In this document: positions 51,516 to 60,560 of the stretch, in pieces
How positions within the stretch are numbered: position 1 is the first letter of the stretch
Layout of the letters: every line of letters starts with the position of its first letter
DNA from: Streptomyces lincolnensis
Lineage (GTDB): Bacteria; Actinomycetota; Actinomycetes; Streptomycetales; Streptomycetaceae
DNA length: 64,000 nucleotides
Direction: 5' to 3'
Assembly (NCBI RefSeq): GCF_021173675.1
Contig: NZ_JAIHON010000010.1
Span: forward strand, 124,001-188,000
The notes under the pieces: generated by a model
Told to the model about the DNA's origin: nothing
What the model saw: only the letters and a program-made list of their open reading frames with translations
The model's database searches: none
Program-made: the position numbers and the translations under genes

Positions 51516-54500
51516 TCAGTACTCCACATCCTGCGAGCGACGGCGGATGACGGTGACCTCGTCGCGCTGGTTGCCGGTCGGGCCGTAGTAGTTGAAGGCG
51601 TAGGTGAACTGCGCGTAGCCGCCCGCGAGATGGGTGGGCTTGAGCAGCAGCCGGGTCAGCGAGTTGTGGATGCCGCCGCGCTTGCCGCTGACCTCGGTCT
51701 TGGGGACGTTCACGGTGCGGTCCTGGGCGTGGTACATGTACACGGTGCCCTCGGGCATACGGTGCGTGACCACGGCCCGTGCGGCGACGACACCGTTGCG
51801 GTTGTACGCCTCGATCCACTCGTTGTCCTTGACGCCGATCTTCTCGGCGTCGGTGAGGGACATCCAGATCGTGGGTCCACCGCGGGACAGGTCGAGCATG
51901 TACTTGTTGTCCTGGTAGTTGGAGTGGATGGACCACTTCGAGTGCGGGGTCAGGTAGCGGACCGTGACCTCGGCGCGGCCGTTCTCGTTCAGGTGCTCAT
52001 CGCCGTAGTGCCGGGGCGAGTTCAACGGGGGCCGGTAGACGGGCAGTTGCTCGCCGAGCTCGGCGATCCAGTCGTGCTGGACGAAGAAGTGCTGGCGGCC
52101 GGTGAGGGTGTGCCAGGGCTTCTTGTGCTCGGTGTTGATGACGAACGGCGAGTAGCGGCGCCCGCCGGTCTCCGATCCCGACCACTCGTACGAGGTCATC
52201 ACCGAACGGGGCTGGGTACGGGTGTCGGCGAACGTGATCCGCTCCGCCTCGCGCTCGGAGGCCAGCTCCACCAACCCCTCGCTGCCGGTCCGCCGCTCCA
52301 GCTCCCGGAAGCCCTCGGTGGCCAGCCGTCCGTTGGTGGTCCCGGACAGGGCGAGGATCGCCTCGCACATGTGGGACGCGGTGGCGAGCGAGGGCCGGCC
52401 GGCGGCGACTCCGTCCCTGATGGTGCCGTTGCGGCGCCGGAGGTCGTCGATCTCCTGGTTCGGGTGGACGGTGACGCCCTTGGTGGTGGTGCCCAGCGTG
52501 TCGAGCAGCGGACCGACGGCGCGCATCTTCTGCGCGATCGCGGCGTAGTCGCGCTCGATGACCACCAGCTTCGGCATGGTCCGGCCGGGAACCGGCTCGC
52601 ACTCGCCGGCCTTCCAGTCCCGTACGACGCCGCCGGGCTGGGCGAGTTCGTCGGGGGTGTCGTGCAGCAGTGGCACCGCCAGGACGTCGGTGCGGGTGCC
52701 AAGGTGCTCGGCGGCCAGCTCACTGAAACGGTCGGCGATGGTCAGGAACGTGTCGTAGTCGGTGCGGGCCTGCCACGGCGGGGCGATGGCCGGGGTGAAG
52801 GCGTGCACGAAGGGGTGCATGTCGGTGCTGGACAGGTCGTCCTTCTCGTACCAGGTGGCGGCCGGGAGGACGACATCGGCGAGCAGGCCGGTGGAGGTCA
52901 TCCGGAAGTCCATGCACACCAGCAGGTCGAGCTTGCCCTCGGGCGCCTCCTCCCGCCACACCACGTCCTTCGGCCGGTGCTCGGGCGGGGTCTCCTCGGA
53001 GCGGACCGCCGCGTCGGCGCCGAGCAGGTGGCGCAGGAAGTACTCGTTGCCCTTGCCGGAGGAACCGAGCAGATTGGCCCGCCAGACGGTCAGCACGCGG
53101 GGGAAGTTGGCCGGGTCGTCGGGATCCTCGACGGCGAACCGCAACCGCCCGGACTTCAGCTCGTCGACGACGTGCTCGGCGACCGGGCGCCCCTTGGCCG
53201 CTGCCTCGTCCGTCAGGTCGAGCGGGTTGCGGTTGAAGCCGGGGTGACCGGGCGTCCAGCCCAGCCGCACGGCCTGCGCCAGACAGTCGGCGAACCCCTT
53301 GCCCTGGAACCGCCCTTTCCCGAGCGGGGAGGCCAACTCCTCGGGCCCGAACGCCTCGTAGCGCCACTGGTCGGAGTTCAGGTACCAGTACGAGGTGCCC
53401 GCCATGTGCCGCGTCGGCCGCTGCCAGTCGAAGGCGAACGACAGATGCTGCTGCCCGGTGACCGGGCGGACCTTCTCCTGGCCGACGTAGTGCGCCCAGC
53501 CGCCGCCGTTGACACCCTGACAGCCGGTCATCGTCGTCAGCGCCAGGAAGGCCCGGTAGATGGTGTCCGAGTGGAACCAGTGGTTGGTGCCGGCGCCCAG
53601 CGCGATCATCGAACGGCCGTTTGTGCGCTCCGCGTTGCGGGCGAACTCCCGGGCGATCCGCGCGGCCTGCTGCGCCGGCACGGAGGTGATCGTCTCCTGC
53701 CAGGCCGGGGTGTACGGCTGCTCCGCGTCCTCGTACGAGGAGGGCCAGGCGCCGGGCAGGCCGGGGCGGTGGACGCCGTACTGGGCCAGCATCAGGTCGA
53801 ACACCGTCGTGACCAGGCGACCGCCGATCCTGTGGACGGGGACTCCGCGCACCATGGTCGAGCCGCCCTCGGTGGCACCCTCGTCGAAGCGGGGCAGGGC
53901 GATCTCGGCGGTGTCCTCGGCACGATCCATCAGGCTCAACTCGGGTACGACATCGCCCAGATCGAGATTCCAGCGGCCTCGCCCGGCTTCCCCCCACCGG
54001 AAGCCGAGCGAGCCGCCGGGGACCACCGGATCGCCGGTGGCCCCGTCCAGGAGGACCGTCTTGAACTCGGCGTGCTCGTCCTCGTGGCCGAGATCGGCGG
54101 CGGTCAGGAATCCGTCCGGGACGAGCCCGCGCTCGTGCTCGCGCAGGGACACCAGGAACGGGGCGTCGGTGAACTTGCGCAGGTAGTCCCGGAAGTAGGG
54201 CACGTCACGGTCGACGAGGAACTCGCGCAGGATCACGTGCCCCATGGCCATGGCCAGCGCGCCGTCCGTGCCGGGGTGCGGGGCCACCCACTCGTCGGCG
54301 TGCTTGACGTTGTCGGCGTAGTCGGGGCTGACCGCCACGACCTTGGTGCCGTTGTAACGGGTCTCGGTCAGGAAGTGCGCGTCGGGCGTGCGGGTCACGG
54401 GGATGTTCGAGCCCCACATGATCAGATAGCCCGCGTTCCACCAGTCGGCGGCCTCGGGGACGTCCGTCTGGTCGCCGAAGACCTGCGGTGAGGCGATCGG

Positions 54501-55214
54501 CAGGTCGGCGTACCAGTCGTAGAACGACAGCAGCGTGCCGCCGATCAGCGAGTGGAACCGGGCACCGGCCGCGAACGACGCCATTGACATCGCCGGGATG
54601 GGCGAGAAGCCCGCGACCCGGTCGGGGCCGTATGTCTTGACGGTGTGCACCTGGGCGGCGGCGATCAGCTCGCTCACCTCGTCCCAGTCGGCGCGCACCA
54701 GACCGCCCTTGCCGCGGGCCCGCTTGTACGCGCGCGCCTTGGCCGGGTCGGACGTGATCTCGGACCAGGCCGCCACGGGGTCGCCGAGCCGCCTGCGGGC
54801 CTCACGCCACAGCTTCAGCAACTCCCCCCGCACATACGGGTAGCGGACCCGGCTGGGCGAGTAGGTGTACCAGGAGAAGGAGGCTCCACGGGGGCAGCCG
54901 CGCGGCTCGTACTCGGGACAGTCGGCGCCGATCGACGGGTAGTCGGTGGCCTGGTGCTCCCAGGTGATGATGCCGTCCTTGACGTACACCATCCACGAGC
55001 AGGAACCGGTGCAGTTGACGCCGTGCGTGGAGCGCACCACCTTGTCGTGAGCCCAGCGGTCCCGGTAGAAGCCTTCCCACTTCGGGTCGCCGGTTCCGAA
55101 CACGGCACGGCCGTCGGCCGATACCTCGCTGCGCGTGAGCAGTCTGCGGGCCGCCAGCGGCCAGCTCTCAGCGGCGCGCGACTTCCGCTGCCGTGCGTTC
55201 TGATCGTTCTCCAT
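51516..55214 (-). CDS. narG: Respiratory nitrate reductase alpha (molybdopterin) subunit
   Basis: 1232 residues, full length. FS0 cluster ligands His and Cys in THGVNCTGSCSW (about 63-74) and the later RGCPRGASF. The molybdenum aspartate lies in FGDQTDVPEAADWWNAGY (about 262-279), as in E. coli NarG. It reduces nitrate to nitrite on the cytoplasmic face; there is no Tat signal. First gene of narGHJI-VKOR. Two boxes lie 60-107 bp upstream, consistent with oxygen-limited induction through the DevR-like regulator. Confidence 0.97.
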   Translation of the reverse strand: MENDQNARQRKSRAAESWPLAARRLLTRSEVSADGRAVFGTGDPKWEGFYRDRWAHDKVVRSTHGVNCTGSCSWMVYVKDGIITWEHQATDYPSIGADCPEYEPRGCPRGASFSWYTYSPSRVRYPYVRGELLKLWREARRRLGDPVAAWSEITSDPAKARAYKRARGKGGLVRADWDEVSELIAAAQVHTVKTYGPDRVAGFSPIPAMSMASFAAGARFHSLIGGTLLSFYDWYADLPIASPQVFGDQTDVPEAADWWNAGYLIMWGSNIPVTRTPDAHFLTETRYNGTKVVAVSPDYADNVKHADEWVAPHPGTDGALAMAMGHVILREFLVDRDVPYFRDYLRKFTDAPFLVSLREHERGLVPDGFLTAADLGHEDEHAEFKTVLLDGATGDPVVPGGSLGFRWGEAGRGRWNLDLGDVVPELSLMDRAEDTAEIALPRFDEGATEGGSTMVRGVPVHRIGGRLVTTVFDLMLAQYGVHRPGLPGAWPSSYEDAEQPYTPAWQETITSVPAQQAARIAREFARNAERTNGRSMIALGAGTNHWFHSDTIYRAFLALTTMTGCQGVNGGGWAHYVGQEKVRPVTGQQHLSFAFDWQRPTRHMAGTSYWYLNSDQWRYEAFGPEELASPLGKGRFQGKGFADCLAQAVRLGWTPGHPGFNRNPLDLTDEAAAKGRPVAEHVVDELKSGRLRFAVEDPDDPANFPRVLTVWRANLLGSSGKGNEYFLRHLLGADAAVRSEETPPEHRPKDVVWREEAPEGKLDLLVCMDFRMTSTGLLADVVLPAATWYEKDDLSSTDMHPFVHAFTPAIAPPWQARTDYDTFLTIADRFSELAAEHLGTRTDVLAVPLLHDTPDELAQPGGVVRDWKAGECEPVPGRTMPKLVVIERDYAAIAQKMRAVGPLLDTLGTTTKGVTVHPNQEIDDLRRRNGTIRDGVAAGRPSLATASHMCEAILALSGTTNGRLATEGFRELERRTGSEGLVELASEREAERITFADTRTQPRSVMTSYEWSGSETGGRRYSPFVINTEHKKPWHTLTGRQHFFVQHDWIAELGEQLPVYRPPLNSPRHYGDEHLNENGRAEVTVRYLTPHSKWSIHSNYQDNKYMLDLSRGGPTIWMSLTDAEKIGVKDNEWIEAYNRNGVVAARAVVTHRMPEGTVYMYHAQDRTVNVPKTEVSGKRGGIHNSLTRLLLKPTHLAGGYAQFTYAFNYYGPTGNQRDEVTVIRRRSQDVEY

Positions 55215-55273
55215 GGCCAGGACGCTAAGCGGCGCACGGCCTCCGGCACCTGGGGCTGGGGGTCCCTGGCGGA

Positions 55274-55321
55274 CGGCCTACCGGCCCCATGTTGCCGGTG
55301 CCGACAGGGACCAATGGTCCC
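55274..55321. promoter_or_regulatory. Two OsdR/DevR-type boxes upstream of narG
   Basis: CGGCCTACCGGCCC (55274-55287) and GGGACCAATGGTCCC (55307-55321, a perfect 6-3-6 palindrome, the closest in the window to the mycobacterial DevR form GGGAC...GTCCC). Centres are about 33 bp apart. narG starts 60 bp from the nearer site; the divergent hemerythrin gene is 300 bp away. Confidence 0.6.
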
Positions 55322-55619
55322 GGTTCCGGGTCCGGTCGGCCGGGGAGACGGGTGCGCCGGGCGTTGCATGCTGGCTGTGATCGAACCGCAGATGCCCATC
55401 CGCCCCGTACGACCGCATCCCGCCTGTCAGGCAGCCATTCCCCCGTCCCGGCCGCCGCAGGCAGAGCACGTACGGCGCGCGTGGCGCGGTTCGGTCGGGC
55501 GTCCGGCCGCTCACCGCGGCCGGACGCCTTCCGCCGCCGGAGTCGGCACCTGGATTTCTGGAGTGCCGCCCCGCTCGCATCGGCCGGCCTGGCCGGCCCG
55601 ACCCGCTGGAGAGACCGTC

Positions 55620-56453
55620 ATGCGCGTGCTCACCCTCGCCTCGCACCCCCGAGACGCCACGGCCCTGGAAAGCGCCGAGGCGCATCACGCACGACTGGCC
55701 GGGGAACTCGCCGGACGGGTGCGGATACTGCTCACCGCCATGGACCGGAACCCGACGGCCGCCGAGATGATCCACGCGGGTCTCGTGGCCTTCTGCGACC
55801 GCTCGCTCCTGCCGCACGCCGCAGCCGAGGAAGCCGCGCTCTACCCTGCCGCCCACCGCATGCCCGAGGCCCGGCTGCTGATCGAAAGCCTGATCGGCGA
55901 ACACCGCTGCCTCACCGCGCTCGTCGACGCCCTGCGCGCCGCACCGAGCCCGGCGGCCGCCGCGGCCGACGCCCGGGCCCTGCAGGTGCTCTTCGAGGAG
56001 CACCTGGCCAAGGAGAACGGCCTCGTCCTGCCGCTGCTCGCCATGACCCCCGAGGTCTGTCTGGCGGAGCTGCTCGCGGACATGCACCACCGGCTCGCGA
56101 ACGACTCGGCCGACAAGGGCACACCAGAAGAACAGCACAACGAGGAAGGGCACGACGTCGACGAAGCGCGGATCGAGAAGACCGGCGGCTGCGACGGCGT
56201 GTGCGGCCGCGGCGGCGCCGAGGAGGCGAACGAACCCGAGCTGGACGTCAGGGACGTTCCGCATGCCCTCCGTCACGCCACGGTCCTCGGCGCGCTCGAC
56301 GCCGTCCCGGCGGGTGCCGCGATGGTGCTGATCTCCCACCACGACCCGCTGCCGCTGCTCGCGCAGATCGAGGAGCGCGACCCGGGCGCGTTCTCGGTGG
56401 AGTACCTCGAACGCGGCCCCGAAGCCTGGCGGCTGCGGCTCAGCCACCGCTGA
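55620..56453 (+). CDS. Hemerythrin-like domain plus DUF2249 protein
   Basis: 277 residues from ATG 55620. Hemerythrin-like four-helix domain about 20-170, with candidate metal ligands in EAHHARLAGEL, LPHAAAEEAALYPAAH, GEHRCL and FEEHLAKENGLVLPLL. A glycine- and charge-rich linker (about 175-205) joins it to a C-terminal DUF2249/SirA-like domain (about 210-277: ELDVRDVPHALRHATVLGALDAVPAGAAMVLISHHDPLPLLAQIEER). Such proteins are linked to NO or oxygen sensing and iron-sulfur repair. Divergent from narG. Confidence 0.87.
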   Translation: MRVLTLASHPRDATALESAEAHHARLAGELAGRVRILLTAMDRNPTAAEMIHAGLVAFCDRSLLPHAAAEEAALYPAAHRMPEARLLIESLIGEHRCLTALVDALRAAPSPAAAAADARALQVLFEEHLAKENGLVLPLLAMTPEVCLAELLADMHHRLANDSADKGTPEEQHNEEGHDVDEARIEKTGGCDGVCGRGGAEEANEPELDVRDVPHALRHATVLGALDAVPAGAAMVLISHHDPLPLLAQIEERDPGAFSVEYLERGPEAWRLRLSHR

Positions 56454-56551
56454 CCCGACGGCACTCACCCTGCGGCGATGCGTGCACCCCGCTCGGGCCG
56501 ATGGCCACGCACCGCCGCACCCGCAAGCAAAGGGAAGAAGGACAACACGTC

Positions 56552-57055
56552 ATGGACGGATCGCATCGCCGAGCCGGCACCCTGCTCAGGACGGTCGGTA
56601 CAGCCCTGGTAGTCGCCGGACCGGTCATGCTGTGGCGCGGCCGCAGCGGCAGGAAGGAGATCCGCAGCGAACTGGCCGCTCAGAAAATCACCTTCCCCGA
56701 GCGCGGGCTGCCCGCCGAACTCGCCGCCCACGCCGGCCGCCGGGTGGAAACCGGCCCCGAGGCGCACGCCTACGCCGAGTTCATCAGAGGCAACCTCGCC
56801 CACGCCACAGGCGGCCGCACCTACGCCGAGATCACCGCGGAGCTGCACGCCACCGGAGGCGACGACGAGAAGCTCGCCAAGCTGCGCCAGACCGCGTTCA
56901 TGGGCCAGTCCCTGCGCGCCTCGCTGATGTCCGCCTACCAGGCATGGCACCTCACCACCCTGGTCACGGGCCTGGGCGCCGCACTCACCGGTGTGGGAGC
57001 CGCGATGGTGGCCACCGCGGGCGCCCTGACCCCCTGCTCCTCGAACCACTGCTGA
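56552..57055 (+). CDS. Small two-helix membrane protein, unknown (167 aa)
   Basis: ATG 56552. One N-terminal helix (about 12-28, LLRTVGTALVVAGPVMLW), a soluble middle (EIRSELAAQKITFPERGLPAELAAHAGRRV, AYAEFIRGNLAHATGGRTYAEI), and a C-terminal helix (about 132-155, THLTTLVTGLGAALTGVGAAMVA-like). Homologues are often mis-annotated as LigA ring-opening dioxygenase; no catalytic feature supports that. It follows the hemerythrin gene by about 100 bp and may be co-transcribed. Confidence 0.75.
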   Translation: MDGSHRRAGTLLRTVGTALVVAGPVMLWRGRSGRKEIRSELAAQKITFPERGLPAELAAHAGRRVETGPEAHAYAEFIRGNLAHATGGRTYAEITAELHATGGDDEKLAKLRQTAFMGQSLRASLMSAYQAWHLTTLVTGLGAALTGVGAAMVATAGALTPCSSNHC

Positions 57056-57076
57056 CCCTGTCTCATTCCGGCGACT

Positions 57077-57122
57077 GGCCGTTCGGCCCCGCGTAACTCT
57101 CGTGACGAGGGACCGTCGGCCC
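57077..57122. promoter_or_regulatory. Two OsdR/DevR-type boxes before the radical-SAM relic
   Basis: GGCCGTTCGGCCCC (57077-57090) and GGGACCGTCGGCCC (57109-57122). The next frame downstream is the relic at 57362, 240 bp away, so these may be orphan sites of a lost gene. No gene is seen in 57123-57361. Confidence 0.45.
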
Positions 57123-57361
57123 TGTGGACGAAGACCATCGGCCGCCGCGCCGACCTTCGCCGCCGGTGGAAGCTGACGGCGACCGATCCGGAGGTACCCC
57201 GTGTACGACCACATCGACCACCCTCGAGGCCGATGCCACCGCTGCCGCTCGCGGCGGGTGCCGCGCACGGTCCGGCCCGGTCACCGTCCGGCCGCCCGCC
57301 TCGTCTGCCCTGACTCCAGGGCGGCCGGACACAGCCCCAGGGCGCTGGGAAGGGCCGAACG

Positions 57362-57450
57362 ATGAGCGTCGCCACTCGGGCCTGCCCGCCGGCCTGCCTG
57401 CACTGCCGCGCCGAGGCCGTGCCCAACTGGGACCCGCGCGAGCTGGACAC
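57362..57450 (+). pseudogene. Radical-SAM protein N-terminal relic (tentative)
   Basis: ATG 57362 gives ATRACPPACLHCRAEAVPNWDPRELDTRD. The pattern CxxACxHCRAEAxPxxxPxEL is typical of the cluster-binding N-terminus of radical-SAM/SPASM proteins. Similarity ends after about 28 residues. One of the cluster cysteines appears as CPPAC rather than the usual CNLxC. The window continues in frame with no further match. Confidence 0.4.
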
Positions 57451-57526
57451 CCGAGATGATCAGCTCGGCTCGGACCGAAGGCGCGTACCAGGTGTCAAAG
57501 CCCCGCGGTGGCCACGGCGTTGTGCC

Positions 57527-57949
57527 TCACAGCAGGCCGGGTGCGCCCCTGAGTTGGCGTCCGGTGACCATCTCCGACTCGATCCGCACGAACACCGTTT
57601 CCCGCAAGGGCATCCAGGAGCTCGGGCCGGTCTGCGTCAGACGTTCGTGATCGGCGGGGTCGGTCACCACAGTGGCCCGTCCGGTGACGACCACACTCCA
57701 GCCGGACCGGGTCGCCGCATCGAATTCGTCCACCTCGAAGGCGACCACGACGCCGTCGATGGCATGGACGAGATCCGAGGCCGGTGAGGTGCACAGCAGG
57801 ACGGAGGCGTCCGTGTCCAGCGAGAAATTGATGGGGAGGACCGCCGGCAGCGCCTGTCGGGTGTACACCACGCGGCCGATCGGCACCTTGGCCAGCAGGC
57901 GCAGGCACTCCTGCCGGTCGAGTGCGCGAAAGCCGTCTGTCTGGAACAT
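57527..57949 (-). CDS. PPOX-fold flavin-binding protein
   Basis: 140 residues from ATG 57949. Split-barrel signature: LDRQECLRLLAKVPIGRVVYTRQALPAVLPINFSLD, then VHAIDGVVVAFEVDEFDAATRSGWSVVVTGRATVV. It is the stand-alone counterpart of the C-terminal domain at 859-1536, with conserved GRVVYT, VLPINF and GWSVVVTGRA blocks. Likely binds FMN or F420. The large palindrome at 57979-58006 is 30 bp upstream. Confidence 0.87.
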   Translation of the reverse strand: MFQTDGFRALDRQECLRLLAKVPIGRVVYTRQALPAVLPINFSLDTDASVLLCTSPASDLVHAIDGVVVAFEVDEFDAATRSGWSVVVTGRATVVTDPADHERLTQTGPSSWMPLRETVFVRIESEMVTGRQLRGAPGLL

Positions 57950-57978
57950 CAGTCCATCGTCCCCTGGCCGGCGATGGG

Positions 57979-58006
57979 GGAGGTAGGGCCAGTCGGCCCT
58001 ACCTCC
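57979..58006. promoter_or_regulatory. 28-bp palindrome (OsdR/DevR-type, extended) between PPOX and narK
   Basis: GGAGGTAGGGCC-AGTC-GGCCCTACCTCC: perfect 12-bp arms around 4 bases, the longest such site in the window. The core AGGGCC-N4-GGCCCT is the recurring box. It lies 30 bp upstream of the PPOX start. Confidence 0.65.
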
Positions 58007-58063
58007 GTTGTGAGACGGCGGCTGCATGCGGGGGTCTTGGGAGGGACGGACCGTGGGACAGAC

Positions 58064-58117
58064 GGACCGGTCCGACCCCGGGGTCCCGTCCGGCCCCCGG
58101 TAGGGACTGATGGCCCA
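58064..58117. promoter_or_regulatory. OsdR/DevR-type boxes upstream of narK
   Basis: GGACCGGTCC (58064-58073), GGGTCCCGTCCGGCCCCC (58081-58098) and GGGACTGATGGCCCA (58103-58117). The last two have centres about 20 bp apart and lie 124-160 bp upstream of ATG 58241. Confidence 0.5.
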
Positions 58118-58240
58118 TGCCGCCGGCGAGCCCGGCTGCGGACAGTGGTGACGCGGCGCCGCCCAGCAGGCAAGAGGTCTGTCGGACGCGTGCGATCCCG
58201 GTGGCGCCGTACCACCGTGCAGAGGAAAGGGACGGACAAC

Positions 58241-59524
58241 ATGGTCCAGCCGTTGAAGTCGAAGGGTGACAGCTCACCGTCAGGTGCTGCGGTGTCCGGC
58301 CGGGCGTGGCGGATGCTGGCCCTGGCCACGATCGGTTTCGCCGTGAACTTCTGGGCGTGGGCACTGCTGAGCCCGCTCGGCCCGCGGTTCAAGGACAGCC
58401 TCGACCTGTCGTCGTTCGAGCAGTCGCTGCTGGTGGCGGTGCCGGTCGTGGTCGGTTCCCTGGGCCGTATCCCGGTGGGCGCCCTGACCGACCGGTTCGG
58501 CGGCCGTGTGATGTTCCCGATCGTGTCGGCGGCCGGCATCGTGCCGGTGCTCTACCTCGGCCTGGCCGGGCACTCCTCCCTCGCCGCGCTCCTGGTCGGC
58601 GGGTTCTTCCTCGGCATCGGCGGCACCGCCTTCGCCGTCGGCGTGCCCCTCGTCAACGCCTGGTTCCCGCCCGAGCGGCGCGGCCTTGCCATCGGCGTGT
58701 TCGGCGCCGGCATGGGCGGCACCGCGATCAGCGCCCTGACCACGGTCAAGCTGGTCGACGGCAGCGGCATGGCGACCCCGTTCGTGATCACCGCCGCGGT
58801 GCTCGCCGTCTACGCCGTGGCCGCGGCGCTGCTGCTGCGCGACGCGCCCGGACGCACCGTGCCGACCGAGCCGCTGGCCCGCCGACTGGCCGCCACCGCC
58901 CGACTGGGCATTACCTGGCAGGCATCCGCGCTGTACGCGGTGGCCTTCGGCGGCTACGTGGCCTTCTCGGTCTACCTGCCCACCTACCTCAAGACCGGCT
59001 ACGGCCTCACCCAGGCCGACGCCGCCAACCGCATGGCCGGCTTCGTGCTCCTCGCGGTGGCGATGCGCCCGATCGGCGGCTGGCTGTCCGACCGTATGGG
59101 ACCGGTCCGGGTGCTCGCCGGATCGCTGGCCGTGGTCGTGGCCGGAGCGGTCGCGCAGTCCTTCACCCCCGCCCTGGCACCGGTGGGGACCATCGCCTTC
59201 CTGGCCATGGCCGCCGCGCTCGGCGCGGGCAGCGGGGCGACCTTCGCCCTGGTGGCCCTGCTCACCCCGGCCGATCAGGTCGGCTCCGTCACCGGCGTCG
59301 TCGGCGCCGCGGGCGGCCTGGGCGGCTTCCTGCCGCCGCTGGTGATGGGCTCGCTGTACGGGCAGTACGGAACGTACGCGGCCGGTCTGGCACTGCTCGC
59401 GATCGTGGCCGCAGCGGCACTGGCCTACACCCTCACCGGCGTCCGCTCCGCCGCCCACGGCGGCGGCCGGGCTCCGCGGACCGGCCGTGGGCGACGGCAC
59501 CGCACCGCGCACACCACCGCGTGA
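58241..59524 (+). CDS. narK: MFS nitrate/nitrite transporter, NarK-type
   Basis: 427 residues, about 12 membrane helices. NarK features: LATIGFAVNFWAWALLSPLGPRF at TM1, the first nitrate signature region LGRIPVGALTDRFGGR, GGTAFAVGVPLVNAWFPPERRG-like stretch with GVFGAGMGGTAI, and the second-half GGYVAFSVYLPTYL and GAAGGLGGFLPPLVMG. It exchanges nitrate for nitrite or imports nitrate for NarG. The end is basic (GRGRRHRTAHTTA). ATG 58241 follows AGAGGAAAGGGACG. The hemerythrin gene at 59573 follows after 48 bp. Confidence 0.92.
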   Translation: MVQPLKSKGDSSPSGAAVSGRAWRMLALATIGFAVNFWAWALLSPLGPRFKDSLDLSSFEQSLLVAVPVVVGSLGRIPVGALTDRFGGRVMFPIVSAAGIVPVLYLGLAGHSSLAALLVGGFFLGIGGTAFAVGVPLVNAWFPPERRGLAIGVFGAGMGGTAISALTTVKLVDGSGMATPFVITAAVLAVYAVAAALLLRDAPGRTVPTEPLARRLAATARLGITWQASALYAVAFGGYVAFSVYLPTYLKTGYGLTQADAANRMAGFVLLAVAMRPIGGWLSDRMGPVRVLAGSLAVVVAGAVAQSFTPALAPVGTIAFLAMAAALGAGSGATFALVALLTPADQVGSVTGVVGAAGGLGGFLPPLVMGSLYGQYGTYAAGLALLAIVAAAALAYTLTGVRSAAHGGGRAPRTGRGRRHRTAHTTA

Positions 59525-59572
59525 GAACACGCGGCTGACCACGACGGACCGAACAACCAAGGAGCATCACCG

Positions 59573-60052
59573 GTGTGCGAGTACTGCGGTTGCCAGGCAC
59601 TGGAGACCATCGACGAACTGACCCAGGAGCACGAGAGGGTCGTGAACCTCATCAGCCACGTACGCGACGCCCGGCGGGACGGAGCGATCACCCGGATGGC
59701 TGAACTCGCGCGCGAGATCACCACCGTGCTCGGCCCGCACACCCAGGTGGAGGAGCACGGCCTGTTCCCCGCGATGGCCACGGCGTTTCCCGAGCAGATC
59801 GCCGCGCTGGAGGCCGAGCACCGCCGCATCGAAGCGGTGCTGGCCGAGGCGGACGGACCGTTCCTGACCGACACGGGCTGGCCGGACCGGCTGATCGACA
59901 CCCTCGACCTGCTGCGCGAGCACATCCTCGAGGAGCAGGACGGCGTCTTCCCGGCCGCGCTCGCCACCCTCGACACCGAGGACTGGGAAGCGGTGGAGAA
60001 GGCGCGTACGGAGGCGGAGGCAGGCCGGTCCCTGTCCCGGCCGGCTGCCTGA
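59573..60052 (+). CDS. Hemerythrin-domain protein
   Basis: 159 residues from GTG 59573. Begins with a cysteine cluster CEYCGCQALETIDELTQEHERV, then a hemerythrin-like bundle with ligand candidates in TQEHERV, GPHTQVEEHGLFPAM, EAEHRRIE and LREHILEEQDGVFPA. Related short proteins with CxxCxC beginnings occur near nitrate or NO genes. It probably shares the narK transcript. A terminator-like hairpin follows at 60065-60098. Confidence 0.9.
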   Translation: MCEYCGCQALETIDELTQEHERVVNLISHVRDARRDGAITRMAELAREITTVLGPHTQVEEHGLFPAMATAFPEQIAALEAEHRRIEAVLAEADGPFLTDTGWPDRLIDTLDLLREHILEEQDGVFPAALATLDTEDWEAVEKARTEAEAGRSLSRPAA

Positions 60053-60064
60053 CCGCTCATTCAT

Positions 60065-60098
60065 CGGCCCACCACCGGACGGACCCGGCGGTGGGCCG
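60065..60098 (+). terminator. Hairpin after the narK-hemerythrin unit
   Basis: CGGCCCACC ... GGTGGGCCG, perfect 9-bp outer stem, with CCG/CGG pairing continuing inside. Begins 13 bp after the hemerythrin stop. Confidence 0.6.
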
Positions 60099-60283
60099 CT
60101 CCGTATCGCACATCGCCCGGCCGTACCGCTCCGCTGGGCTCGGCACCTCCCGGCATGGCCCTGGGGAGCCCGGGTAACCGGCTCGGTGCACAGACGATCT
60201 CCACGGGTCCTGTCTGGTCCACTTCTCGTGCGGCTGTTGACCTTTCGGGGATCGCCGTCTTGGGCCGCTGCGGCGGTTGATGG

Positions 60284-60560
60284 TCAGGTCGATGCCAGTG
60301 TCGTCGGGGTCCTCACGGTCCGACGCGTGGCCGCGGCGCGGTCCATCTCCTTCGCCCTCCAGGTCACGAGCAGTTCACGCGGCACGGCCACCGCTGACTC
60401 GGCGGCTCCGAAGTGCTTGAGCCGTCCCAGGTCTTCGGGGTCGGCGGCGGGCGTGCCGTGAACGATGATCTCGCCGGCGCCTGCGTCCGTGTGCAGGGAG
60501 GGTGGAGCGACCGTCGACCTTATCCGCGCGCGTGCCCCTGACGCAGACCGTGCAATCGTT
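60284..60560 (-). other. Possible small gene or relic, unknown
   Basis: A leftward frame reads RSTVAPPSLHTDAGAGEIIVHGT, then PAADPEDLGRLKHFGAAESAVAVPRELLVTWRAKEMD and ends TGA at 60286-60284. The middle looks protein-like rather than random, but there is no credible start (none before the stop of the large phosphatase gene at 60560). I do not recognise it. The rest of 60099-60560 shows nothing. Confidence 0.25.
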
